64,000 bases of DNA from Bradyrhizobium erythrophlei (GTDB taxonomy: Bacteria; Pseudomonadota; Alphaproteobacteria; Rhizobiales; Xanthobacteraceae), in contig NZ_LT670818.1 in NCBI RefSeq assembly GCF_900129505.1, forward strand, positions 3,691,001 to 3,755,000, in the 5' to 3' direction. The translations under genes were made by a program, and so were the position numbers. Positions 26,287 to 34,404 of this stretch are shown here, in pieces. Every line of letters starts with the position of its first letter. Positions within the stretch are counted from its first letter, which is position 1. The notes below the pieces were generated by a model. It searched no databases. It had not been told where the DNA came from and saw only the letters and a list, made by a program, of their open reading frames with translations.

Positions 26287-26653
26287 GGGCCCCAGCTTCC
26301 ATTCGAACTGCCGCACGCATCGGCTGAGGGGTTACTCTTCGGGTTACGCCACGCGCGCGCCGTTTCGGCATGGAACCAACGCAACAGGAAAAATTAACCA
26401 TACTCACGGAGGGACTATTCACGGAAATCGGAAAAAAAGCGTTTAAGCGCCTGCGCATAGCGGCCTCTTCGCTCGATTTAAAACCGCGAGCAGCCGCACG
26501 CGGCGCCGTCTCGTGGCAATGGAAAATTAACCATCCGTTATCCATTCGCGCATCGCTTGCGGCGGGCGCAAGAAAGACCCGATCGACGCGCACGGCCGTC
26601 GCCGGCCGGCGGCGGACTTCTGCCCTGGCTCCGGATAGTGCAGCCTTCATAGT
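26287..26653. other. 367-base noncoding leader of the Wzc-like gene
   Basis: No convincing gene lies here. On the minus strand it is the leader of the Wzc-like gene. It contains two direct copies of GGAAAAATTAACCATAC/GGAAAATTAACCATCC (26387-26403 and 26521-26536), which read ATGGTTAATTTTCC towards the gene. It is less GC-rich than its surroundings, as expected of a promoter. It separates the methyltransferase-Wzx-DUF6492 group from the Wzc-WecG-galE group. Confidence 0.5.
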
Positions 26654-27481
26654 TCAGCGCTTTCGCAAGATCACGTGATAGTCGCCGTGCCGCACGTCGC
26701 GCTTTCCCGGAATCAGGAAATTCATGACGGTGGCTGCGGCATCAAGCAGGGCCGCCAGCGCCGGCTTGCGCGTCCGCATCTCCGGAAAGCGCGGGCTCTC
26801 GAATTCCTTCAGGTAGGTCACCTCGAGGCCATGGGCATTCGCGTAGGCTTCGAGATTCGAAAGCGTGACAAGCGGGTGGAAAAAGGTCGGGAACGGCGGC
26901 TCGCCGGGCTGGCCGGCCTGTTTCTCGCCGCGGACATGGCGGTAGAACCAGACATGGAACCAGTGCGGCGAATATTTGGTGACGACGCCGGAAAGCGAGT
27001 TCGGGTTCGGCGCGCCGATGAACATCAGCCCGCCTTGCTTCAGCGATTCGCAAAACCGGCTCAGCGCGGCCTCGACATCGGGCAGATGCTCGATGACGTT
27101 GTAGCAAATGACGAGATCGAAGCTGCCGGGCGCGAAGCGGTGGACCTGGACGTCGCCAAGGATGGCCTCCTGCGCGTAATCGTTGTTACGGATCTGGTCC
27201 TCGTCGATATCGACCACCGTGACGTGGGCGCGACGCAGCACGTCGAGCGGCAGGAAGCTGGTCGAGCCGCCGCCGGCTTCGTAGATGCTGAGTCTGGCCG
27301 GCGGCAGCCGGCTGCCGAGAATGCCGTGAACCGCGAGCAGGCTGTCGCGCGCCTCGCCGGGCGCCAGCTCGAGCAGTGCCTGCGGAAGCTCCGCCGCCGT
27401 CGCGCCGGCCATGACACGTAGATCGGCCGTAACATCGGCCGGCGCCGCGCGGGTGAGATCGATGGTGACTGTCTTGTTCAC
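26654..27481 (-). CDS. Class I SAM-dependent methyltransferase
   Basis: The 275-residue protein has a Methyltransf_11/23 core: the SAM-binding glycine stretch (LSIYEAGGGSTSFLP), VTVVDIDEDQ as motif II acidic end, FDLVICYNVIEHLPDVEAAL as motif IV, and LKQGGLMFIGAPNPNSLSG after it. It starts at GTG 27481, six bases after the Wzx gene's stop. As part of a polysaccharide locus it probably methylates a sugar or a lipid-linked intermediate, but quinone or other acceptors cannot be excluded. Confidence 0.82.
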   Translation of the reverse strand: MNKTVTIDLTRAAPADVTADLRVMAGATAAELPQALLELAPGEARDSLLAVHGILGSRLPPARLSIYEAGGGSTSFLPLDVLRRAHVTVVDIDEDQIRNNDYAQEAILGDVQVHRFAPGSFDLVICYNVIEHLPDVEAALSRFCESLKQGGLMFIGAPNPNSLSGVVTKYSPHWFHVWFYRHVRGEKQAGQPGEPPFPTFFHPLVTLSNLEAYANAHGLEVTYLKEFESPRFPEMRTRKPALAALLDAAATVMNFLIPGKRDVRHGDYHVILRKR

Positions 27482-27487
27482 TGCTTC

Positions 27488-28930
27488 TTATCCGATGTTG
27501 ATGTTGGCGAGTTTGGTTCTGAAGAGCGCGAGCACGAGTTTCAGACGGCGGCGTGTCCGCGAGACGTCGAGCAGCCAGCACATCGCCACATAGCTTGCGA
27601 GGCCCACGCCAACCAGAACGACGGATGCGGCGAGATCCGAAACGTGGAGGTTTCTGTCGAGGGCTCCCACCGTCAGTGCCATGACCAGTCCGGCGATCAT
27701 CGTCAGCGCCAGCCGGCCGGGCGGAAATGGAACAGGGAATGCCACGCGGCTCAGGATCAGCGCGCCGGCAAATCCAATGACGTCGGCGCCGAGCCGGGCC
27801 CACGCGGCGCCCACGGTGCCGTGGCTGCCGATCAGAACGTAGGACAGGATCACATTGGCAGCGATGATCGAGGCGGTATTGATCAAATAAAACGAGTTGC
27901 GTCCCGAAAGCAGGAAGCTCGCGTGCAGATATTGCTGGGTCACGACCTGGAAGATGACGGCGACGGCCACGATTGGCATGGCCTGCGCGGCTACCTCGCG
28001 GAAATCAGCGCCGAGAACCACATTGGCGACGTGCGATGCAATGACGGCAAAGCCGAGGCAGGCCGGCAGCGTGATGCTGAGCAGCAGCTCCACGCATTCG
28101 CCGAGATGCGATCGCACCGCCGCGTCGCCCTGCTTGGCGTGGATTTGCACGGCGAGCGGAAAGAACGCCGCGGCCGCGCTCATCGCCGGCATCATCAGGG
28201 TCTGTCGGACCAGGTCGAGACCTGCGACATACTTTCCGGCTTCCGCGGCGCCGACGAGACCGGCGATCATGAATCGATCGGTGACGCTGGAGACGGCGAG
28301 CAGCGTCAGTGACAGCGCCAGCGGCAGGCCCTGCCGTGCCACCGCGGCAAGACCGGAAACATCGGGCTTGATGACCGTTCCCTGCCAGGCGGTCCGGGAC
28401 TGAACCAGTACCGCCAGCAGATAGGCCAGGGCCGACGAGAGCAGCAGCAGGAATCCTGCCGGATTGTAAAGGGCAACGGCCGCGCCAAGGCAAAGTACCG
28501 CGGCGGCGCGAACCAGCGTGGCCTTCATCACCGTGAACGCCTTCAGGCGCGCGCGAACCAGATCCTGGGTCAGCTCGAACAGCCCGATCGCGAGCGCCAA
28601 CACTACAGCGGCCAGCGCCGCCGAGACATCGAGGCCGACCAGGCGCCCCAATCCGTAAGCGATGGGCGCGGCGAGGCAGCAGATCAGATATCCCGATATC
28701 ACGAGGCCGCGGACGTCGGTGCCGTCGTCCTTCGCGTGCCCGCTCAGGATCAGGTTGCGAAACCAGCCCGCCACGAAGACGCTGATCACCGACGCGAATC
28801 CGAGGCCGAGCAGATAGGTGCCGTAGTCGTGCGGCGAAAACAGCCGCGTGAAAACGAACACGCTGATCAGCCCCAGCAATGCCGAGAGGATATTGGCGGT
28901 CAGATTGATGCCGGCTTGTCCGATCAGCAT
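27488..28930 (-). CDS. Wzx-type polysaccharide flippase (MATE/MVF-like)
   Basis: The 480-residue integral membrane protein has 12-14 hydrophobic segments. The opening GQAGINLTANILSALLGLISVFVFTRLFSPHDYGTYLLG is the typical Polysacc_synt/Wzx N-terminus. It flips undecaprenyl-linked repeat units across the inner membrane. ATG 28930 overlaps the end of the preceding gene by seven bases, so the two are translationally coupled. No biosynthetic operon is complete without a Wzy-like polymerase; the ExoQ-like protein at 34401 fills that role here. Confidence 0.9.
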   Translation of the reverse strand: MLIGQAGINLTANILSALLGLISVFVFTRLFSPHDYGTYLLGLGFASVISVFVAGWFRNLILSGHAKDDGTDVRGLVISGYLICCLAAPIAYGLGRLVGLDVSAALAAVVLALAIGLFELTQDLVRARLKAFTVMKATLVRAAAVLCLGAAVALYNPAGFLLLLSSALAYLLAVLVQSRTAWQGTVIKPDVSGLAAVARQGLPLALSLTLLAVSSVTDRFMIAGLVGAAEAGKYVAGLDLVRQTLMMPAMSAAAAFFPLAVQIHAKQGDAAVRSHLGECVELLLSITLPACLGFAVIASHVANVVLGADFREVAAQAMPIVAVAVIFQVVTQQYLHASFLLSGRNSFYLINTASIIAANVILSYVLIGSHGTVGAAWARLGADVIGFAGALILSRVAFPVPFPPGRLALTMIAGLVMALTVGALDRNLHVSDLAASVVLVGVGLASYVAMCWLLDVSRTRRRLKLVLALFRTKLANINIG

Positions 28931-29847
28931 AGCGCGGCGAGTCCTGCCCCGTTGCCGAGTGGAACGGAAGCCAGCCGCGCGGCTTCCGCGACCGCGGCCC
29001 GGATGGTCGCCACCGGCGTGCCGGAGAAAGATGCGACTGAGAAGGCGACGTCACCCTGATCGGCTCTGCGAAGCAGTTCGTTCAGTTCGCTCGGGCTGAG
29101 TTCGGGCGCATCCCAATAGCTGAGGCATGGCGTGCGCGAGGTGAGGGTGTGCTGGGCGGAAAGCCGCGCCTCGTTCTGCACGAAATAGCCGTACAGCATG
29201 TATTCCGAGAACCCGTGCGTTCGGCACAGCGCTTCGACCCAGTCGATACCGGTGACGGCCTCGATCCGCGAGACCATCGCGCGCACCGTCTGCTGGTCCC
29301 AGAGAATGACGTGGCCGATGAAATCGGGCGCCGGAAGTGGCGGTGGCGGCAATCCCAGGAGTTGATGGCTGATCTCGACCCAGTGCGCATGGTTGACGAA
29401 GCTGGATGTGACGGCGCCTGGCATGGTGAGGAGCGGAACCGGATTCGGCGCCTCAAACCGCGACAGGTCGAAATCCCGAAAGAACACGATGTCGGAATCC
29501 AGGACGCAAAATCGCTCGTGAGGCAGCGCGACGGCGGCCGCGATTTTCAGGAACTGCTGCACGTGCCAGCCGCTGACCGGCTTGGTCCGGAACGACCACC
29601 AATATTGGCGGCGCTTGCGCTGCACGAAACGCGGCAGCGGGCGCAGCCATCTGGGAAGGAATTGCGATGCCGGAAGAACGCCCCTGCGCTCGCCTTCGAA
29701 GCGGGCAAACAGCGGCAGGTCGCCATCCGGAACCAGCAGGTAGTGCTTCGCAAACGAACCGACGTGACGGTCGACACTCTCGCAGAGCAGGGTGCACAGC
29801 TCCAGGTCGCGCCCGTACGTTGGCGTTAACAGCGCGACTTGGTTCAT
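28924..29847 (-). CDS. DUF6492-like putative glycosyltransferase
   Basis: The 307-residue protein opens MNQVALLTPTYGRDLELC, the GT-A type start, and carries RFCVLDSDIVFFRDFDL, where DSD resembles the metal-binding DxD of GT-A enzymes. WWSFRTKPVSGWHVQQFLKI and a FSEYMLYGYFV segment are also conserved-looking. I assign it tentatively to DUF6492. ATG 29847 has GGAGAGA eight bases upstream, so a longer upstream frame with low-complexity sequence is rejected. It is the first gene of the minus-strand arm and likely transfers a sugar during repeat-unit assembly. Confidence 0.65.
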   Translation of the reverse strand: MNQVALLTPTYGRDLELCTLLCESVDRHVGSFAKHYLLVPDGDLPLFARFEGERRGVLPASQFLPRWLRPLPRFVQRKRRQYWWSFRTKPVSGWHVQQFLKIAAAVALPHERFCVLDSDIVFFRDFDLSRFEAPNPVPLLTMPGAVTSSFVNHAHWVEISHQLLGLPPPPLPAPDFIGHVILWDQQTVRAMVSRIEAVTGIDWVEALCRTHGFSEYMLYGYFVQNEARLSAQHTLTSRTPCLSYWDAPELSPSELNELLRRADQGDVAFSVASFSGTPVATIRAAVAEAARLASVPLGNGAGLAALC

Positions 29848-30271
29848 CTTAACGGTCTCTCCGGCAGTAATATTCAGCGGCATCGGTTTTCTTAAGGGCA
29901 CGGGTTCTCTGCGGTGAGAGACAGCAAGATCGGTGCCGGAGGGTTCCACCGCCTCCGCGGCGCTTCGAAGTTGGTTAACTCGACGCGCAGTAACCATTCC
30001 TTGCGCTGATGCGAGCGCGCCGCGCGATGCTGGACCGGTTATTGCAGTCATCGACGGCTGGTACCGAGATCAAAAGGCTGCGTGAACGCATGATTATACG
30101 GTCGCATTTCCGGCGTGACGTTGTTGCGCGCGGCAAGGAGCCCGCGTGGTCCGGTCGTTTTGGCACAACCGGAACGTCCGGGGTGTCCGCTTTTGCAACG
30201 CCGCCGACACCGCCGCGAGCGGTTGCCGCTGGCAGAAGGCTAACGGCTCCGTCGCGCCCTAGGTTTGAACG
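29848..30271. other. Divergent promoter region of the polysaccharide locus
   Basis: This 424-base gap separates the two arms and must hold both promoters. It contains TTGGTTAAC (29971-29979), GCTGGACCGGTTATTGCA (30029-30046) and a 39-base stretch near 30164-30202, all found in the same order and spacing upstream of, and inside, the GT2 gene at 33307. A 61-codon frame from ATG 30090 matches the GT2 N-terminus. No other gene is apparent. Confidence 0.6.
29971..30208 (+). repeat. Repeated leader segment, copy 1
   Basis: It is colinear with 33187-33420. Anchors are TTGGTTAAC, then GCTGGACCGGNTATTGCA 54-58 bases later, then an ATG about 61-66 bases on, then a stretch matching 31 of 39 bases and encoding SGVSAFAT in both copies. 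Spacing is preserved within about 5 bases throughout. Confidence 0.65.
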
Positions 30272-30275
30272 ATGA
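30090..30275 (+). other. Possible leader peptide related to the GT2 N-terminus
   Basis: This 61-codon frame begins MIIRSHFRRDVVARG and contains FGTTGTSGVSAFATPP. It aligns without gaps to residues 1-37 of the glycosyltransferase at 33307 (both have M1, R8, D10, A13, E17, FGT at 24-26 and SGVSAFAT at 30-37). It overlaps the start of the acyltransferase gene by four bases. No good ribosome site is seen. It may be a leader peptide, a gene remnant, or simply repeat sequence that happens to be open. Confidence 0.25.
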
Positions 30276-32167
30276 AATACCGCGCCGATATCGATGGCCT
30301 GCGCGCGCTCGCGGTCCTTCCCGTGCTGTTCTACCACGCCGGCGTACCCGGCTTTCCGGGCGGCTTCGTCGGGGTGGATATCTTCTTCGTGATTTCAGGC
30401 TATCTGATCTGCGGCATGATCGATGGCGACATCCGCGACGGATCGTTCTCGCTCGCGAGGTTCTACAAGCGCCGGATCCTGCGCATCCTGCCCGCGCTGT
30501 TTTTGATGTTCCTGGTTACTAGCGCGCTCGCCTATCTTTACTGCCTGCCCGTCGAACTCGAGGACTATTCGAAGAGTCTCGCGAGCGCGGCCGGTTCGGT
30601 TTCGAACGTCTACTTCGCGGCGACCGCGGGATATTTCGACGCGCCCGCCGAAACAGAGCCGCTTTTGCACACCTGGTCGCTCGGCGTGGAGGAGCAGTTC
30701 TATCTGATCGTTCCGCTGTTGATGCTGCTTGCCTGGCGCGTTGCGCCGAAGCGGGCCGGGCTTCTGTTCGCCGCGGCTGCCGCCCTCTCCTTCGCGGCGG
30801 CTTTCGCGATCAGCTATCGCAACACCACGTTTGTGTTCTATCTCACGCCGTTTCGCGCCTGGGAGCTGGCGCTTGGTGCGCTATTGTCGATCAAATTCAT
30901 TCCGGCGCCGCGGACCGAATTCAGCAAGAATCTTTGCGGCGGAATCGGCATGCTGTTGGTGCTCGGAGCGATCTTCCTCGGGTCGTCATCGGCCCCGCTG
31001 TTGCTGATGACATCGCTCGCCAGCATCGGCGCAACCCTCATCATTGCCTCCAGCGAACGCGGGACGTCGGCGGTGGGTAAATGGCTGTCGCTGCGGCCGG
31101 TGGTGTTCGTCGGCTTGATATCCTATTCGCTCTACCTGTGGCATTGGCCGCTGATCGTCTTTCAGCGGACGGGTGGGCTGCTTGCGGGCTCCTCCGGCGC
31201 GCTGACGAAACTGACCCTGATCGCCGTCTCGATCGGCATCGCCTGGCTGTCCTGGAAATTTGTCGAGATGCCGTTCCGCTCGAAGGCAAGGGACACTTCC
31301 GCGGGCGTCGTATTCGGCATCGCATCGACCGCGATGACATCGGTCGCAGCGCTTTGCGGCCTGGCGCTGATGGCAAGCGGCGCGCCGTTTCGGTTTCCCG
31401 AGCGGGTGGTCGCGATCGCCTCCTATCTCGCCTACGATCCTTCCCTGACCTTCCGCTCCGGCCATTGTTATCTCGCGACCAACCGGCAGCAGCTCGATGT
31501 GCAAACCTGCATGAAACTGGACGTGAAGCGGCCGAATTACCTTCTCGTTGGCGACAGCCACGCCGCCCATCTCTGGTTCGGCCTGTCTTCCGCCATGCCG
31601 GAAGTGAACCTGATGCAGGCGACGGCCAGTGCGTGCCGGCCGGCCGTCGAACGGACCTCGCTGCTCGATAGCCGGGCCTGCCCGAGGCTGATGCAGTTCG
31701 TCTTCAACGACTTCCTGGTCAACCACAGGGTCGACAAGATCCTGCTCGCGGCTTCCTGGAAGGACGAGGATATCCCGGGGCTGTCGGACACGCTGGAGAC
31801 CCTGGTGTCGAGGGGGTTGGATGTCGTCGTGCTGGGGCCGATCGTCGAATATGACGGCGCGCTGCCGCGGCTTCTGGCCGACGAAATCCTGCGCGACTCT
31901 CCTTCGATCGCCAGCGCCATGCGCACACCGGGGATTGCAAAGCGCGATCGGGTGCTGAGGCGGACGGTCACCGCCAAGGGTGCGACCTATCTCTCGGTCT
32001 ATGATTCGGTTTGCCGCGACGGCCGTTGCGATGAATTTGCGGAAGGCGACATTCCCCTGCAGTTCGATGCGGGTCATCTGACGGCCGAGGGGTCGGTCGA
32101 AGTGGGACGCCGGCTGGCGCCGTTCTTTGGCGGGAAGCTGGCGAGGGCGGACGATGTTTCGAACTGA
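30272..32167 (+). CDS. OafA/YrhL-type acyltransferase with C-terminal SGNH domain
   Basis: The 631-residue membrane protein has an acyltransferase-3 domain (residues 1-350; YRADIDGLRALAVLPVLFYH with the R/H motif, then GFVGVDIFFVISGYLI) of about ten membrane segments. A periplasmic SGNH hydrolase-like domain follows: LLVGDSHAAHLW carries the catalytic serine block I and DAGHLTAEG the Asp/His block V. Such proteins O-acetylate surface polysaccharides, taking acetyl groups from the cytoplasm. It is the first gene of the plus-strand arm and overlaps the next gene by 14 bases. Confidence 0.92.
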   Translation: MKYRADIDGLRALAVLPVLFYHAGVPGFPGGFVGVDIFFVISGYLICGMIDGDIRDGSFSLARFYKRRILRILPALFLMFLVTSALAYLYCLPVELEDYSKSLASAAGSVSNVYFAATAGYFDAPAETEPLLHTWSLGVEEQFYLIVPLLMLLAWRVAPKRAGLLFAAAAALSFAAAFAISYRNTTFVFYLTPFRAWELALGALLSIKFIPAPRTEFSKNLCGGIGMLLVLGAIFLGSSSAPLLLMTSLASIGATLIIASSERGTSAVGKWLSLRPVVFVGLISYSLYLWHWPLIVFQRTGGLLAGSSGALTKLTLIAVSIGIAWLSWKFVEMPFRSKARDTSAGVVFGIASTAMTSVAALCGLALMASGAPFRFPERVVAIASYLAYDPSLTFRSGHCYLATNRQQLDVQTCMKLDVKRPNYLLVGDSHAAHLWFGLSSAMPEVNLMQATASACRPAVERTSLLDSRACPRLMQFVFNDFLVNHRVDKILLAASWKDEDIPGLSDTLETLVSRGLDVVVLGPIVEYDGALPRLLADEILRDSPSIASAMRTPGIAKRDRVLRRTVTAKGATYLSVYDSVCRDGRCDEFAEGDIPLQFDAGHLTAEGSVEVGRRLAPFFGGKLARADDVSN

Positions 32168-33158
32168 TCGACCCGCCGGCCGGAGAGGCTGCGGTCGCTG
32201 GATCACCAAAAAGCTGGCCGTGGCGCTGACGTTCTTCGCGCTCGCTGGAATGGCCGCGGTGGAAGGGGCGCCCCCTGCTGCTTCACGTATCGGGTCAGAT
32301 TCGTCGAAACTGGCCGGCGCATTCGTCAACTGGGGGCTGGTCGGCCGCGAGCGTATGTTGCAGAGCTGGGAGAAATGGCTCAACCAGGCGCCGACATCGG
32401 TGGTGGGGCTAGACTTCTACGCCGAAAATACGTGGGATGATTTCACCCGATTGAGCTGGGTGCCGGGCATCTGGAAGAAGCTCAATCCGGAGCGCAACGT
32501 CGTCTGGTCGGTTCCGCTGACCGTGAAGGGGACGCCGCTCAAGGACGTCGCCGATGGCCTGCACGACGCCGAATTCGAAGCCGCCGCGAAAGCGATTTCC
32601 GACGCGCAGCCGAACGCCGTCATCCGTCTTGGCTGGGAGATGAACCTTGTTTCGATGGCCTGGTTTGCCAAGGGCCAGGAGGCCGATTACATCGCCGCGT
32701 TCAGGCGGGTGGTGCAGATCTTCAGGCGCCACTCCGTCGGCTTCAAATATGACTGGTGCCTGGGATGGGGAGCGCAGGACAGTCCTGCCGATCTCGCCTA
32801 CCCCGGCGACGATTTCGTCGATTACATCGGCCTTGACGTCTACGATTTCAAATACGACGGCGCCGCCGGCGAGAGATGGGACAAGTTCTATCTGAAGGCA
32901 CCCTTCGGCCTGCAATGGCACAGGGATTTTGCGGCCCGGCACGGCAAAAGCATGAGCTTTCCAGAATGGGGAGTCGGCAATTTCGGCGACAATCCGCTTT
33001 TCATCCGGAACATGCATGACTGGTTTGTGGCCAACGCCGACAGGATCGCCTATGCGGCCTATTTCGACGTCGATGGCCTTTGGCCGACGCAGATCGACAA
33101 CGGCCGCTTTCCCAACTCGCAGCGGCTGTTCAGGGAGCTGTTCAAGCGCCGGTCATGA
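32154..33158 (+). CDS. Secreted GH26-like glycoside hydrolase
   Basis: The 334-residue protein starts at ATG 32154, inside the end of the acyltransferase gene. A hydrophobic export segment (KKLAVALTFFALAGMAAVEG) precedes a (beta/alpha)8 barrel-like sequence. VIRLGWEMNL carries the expected acid/base glutamate and KSMSFPEWGVG the nucleophile glutamate of GH26 (beta-mannanase/lichenase) enzymes. YIGLDVYDF and YAAYFDVDG are further barrel strands. In a polysaccharide locus it probably trims or releases the polymer in the periplasm, which hints at a beta-mannan- or glucan-like backbone; this is inference. Confidence 0.75.
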   Translation: MFRTDRPAGRRGCGRWITKKLAVALTFFALAGMAAVEGAPPAASRIGSDSSKLAGAFVNWGLVGRERMLQSWEKWLNQAPTSVVGLDFYAENTWDDFTRLSWVPGIWKKLNPERNVVWSVPLTVKGTPLKDVADGLHDAEFEAAAKAISDAQPNAVIRLGWEMNLVSMAWFAKGQEADYIAAFRRVVQIFRRHSVGFKYDWCLGWGAQDSPADLAYPGDDFVDYIGLDVYDFKYDGAAGERWDKFYLKAPFGLQWHRDFAARHGKSMSFPEWGVGNFGDNPLFIRNMHDWFVANADRIAYAAYFDVDGLWPTQIDNGRFPNSQRLFRELFKRRS

Positions 33159-33186
33159 GTGGCCCCAGGCGCGCCGGTTTTTAACA

Positions 33187-33420
33187 TTGGTTAACCCGTC
33201 CCGTTAACCGTCGCGAAAATTCTGTAGGGCAACCCACGCCGCTGGACCGGATATTGCAACCTTCTTTGCGTATGCTTTGGATGTCACGGCGGAGCCAGGC
33301 TGACCCATGTCGTTAGAGGCGTTTACCCGGCCCGATCTCTTGGCGAGCGCGGCCGAGACCCGGACGCTGGATGTTTTCGGTACAGCCGAGCCGTCCGGAG
33401 TGTCCGCATTTGCGACGGCG
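33187..33420 (+). repeat. Repeated leader segment, copy 2 (extends into GT2 gene)
   Basis: It is colinear with 29971-30208: TTGGTTAAC at 33187, GCTGGACCGGATATTGCA at 33241-33258, ATG at 33307, and the SGVSAFAT-coding stretch ending near 33420. The first 37 codons of the GT2 gene lie within this repeat. Confidence 0.65.
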
Positions 33421-34404
33421 AAGCCGGACGCTTCCCGCGCCTGGGTAGCGGTGTCGCCTTCGCTCGACACCTCGATTCCGACCGTGGTCTGCATTCCCTG
33501 TTTCCGCCGGCCGGAGCATTTGCGCCTGACGCTGGAGTCGCTTGCCAATCAGCGCACCGACCGGCGCTTCGCGGTGGTCATGGTGGACAACGATGTCCTG
33601 GCGTGCGGCAGCGTACCAGTGGCCGCGGAATTTCTGGCATCCGGCAAATTTCCGGGCCTCTGTGTGGTCGAGCCGCGGCAGGGCAACTGCCAGGCCATCA
33701 ATGCGGCCTTCGAGAGCGCACTGGCGACGTTTCCCGCCGCCGTTAACTTCCTGATGATCGACGACGACGAGATCGCTTCGCCGGATTGGCTGGAACGGAT
33801 GCTGCGTGCAGCGGAAGCCAGCGGGGAGGACGTCGTCGGCGGGCCGGTATTTCCGGATTTCGATGACGAACGCAAACGCGGGCTTCGCCGTCACCCGGCT
33901 TTCTACCCGGCCTACGAAGTCAGCGGACCGGTGCCGGTCATTTACGGCTGCGGAAATTGTCTGATCACGCGCCGGGTGTTCACAAGGCTGGCGAAACCCG
34001 CGTTCGATCTCCGCTTCAATTTTCTTGGTGGGGGAGATACCGATTTCTTCGTCCGTTGCCGGCACGCCGGAATGAAATTTCACTGGGCCGCGGACGCGGT
34101 CATCACCGAAACGGTGCCGGTCAACCGGACCGATCCGCGCTGGCTTGCGCTGCGGGCCTTGCGCATCGGCGCTATCAATTATCACGTCCAGCGCAAATTG
34201 GCCCGGACCACCTGGTCGCGCGCCAGGCTCCTCGCCAAGATGCTGGGGTTATTGCCGCAATCGCTCTATCTCGCTGCAAGGCTGGCTGTCAGGGAGCACA
34301 AGGCCCTGATCGCACTGCATCCGATCATCGTCGCCGCAGGCAGCGCGCTGGCGGCGATCGGTATCGAACCGCAACCCTATAAAGCCTCGAAGATCGTGTC
34401 TTGA
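33307..34404 (+). CDS. Family 2 glycosyltransferase with unusual N-terminal extension
   Basis: The 365-residue protein has a GT-A catalytic domain from about residue 58: PTVVCIPCFRRPEHLRLTLESL, DNDVLACGS, NFLMIDDDEIASPDWLERML with the DDD metal motif, and FNFLGGGDTDFFVRC late in the domain. The first 57 residues are not glycosyltransferase-like and match a noncoding-looking segment upstream of the acyltransferase gene. Translation may therefore start later, for example at a GTG near 33450-33486. The gene ends TTGA, overlapping the TTG start of the polymerase gene. It probably adds a sugar to the lipid-linked repeat unit. Confidence 0.85.
   Translation: MSLEAFTRPDLLASAAETRTLDVFGTAEPSGVSAFATAKPDASRAWVAVSPSLDTSIPTVVCIPCFRRPEHLRLTLESLANQRTDRRFAVVMVDNDVLACGSVPVAAEFLASGKFPGLCVVEPRQGNCQAINAAFESALATFPAAVNFLMIDDDEIASPDWLERMLRAAEASGEDVVGGPVFPDFDDERKRGLRRHPAFYPAYEVSGPVPVIYGCGNCLITRRVFTRLAKPAFDLRFNFLGGGDTDFFVRCRHAGMKFHWAADAVITETVPVNRTDPRWLALRALRIGAINYHVQRKLARTTWSRARLLAKMLGLLPQSLYLAARLAVREHKALIALHPIIVAAGSALAAIGIEPQPYKASKIVS

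Noticed and set aside
26279..26678. Overlapping frames on both strands upstream of the Wzc-like gene
   Set aside because: Neither strand shows a ribosome site or protein-like sequence; the region is AT-richer leader DNA with direct repeats.
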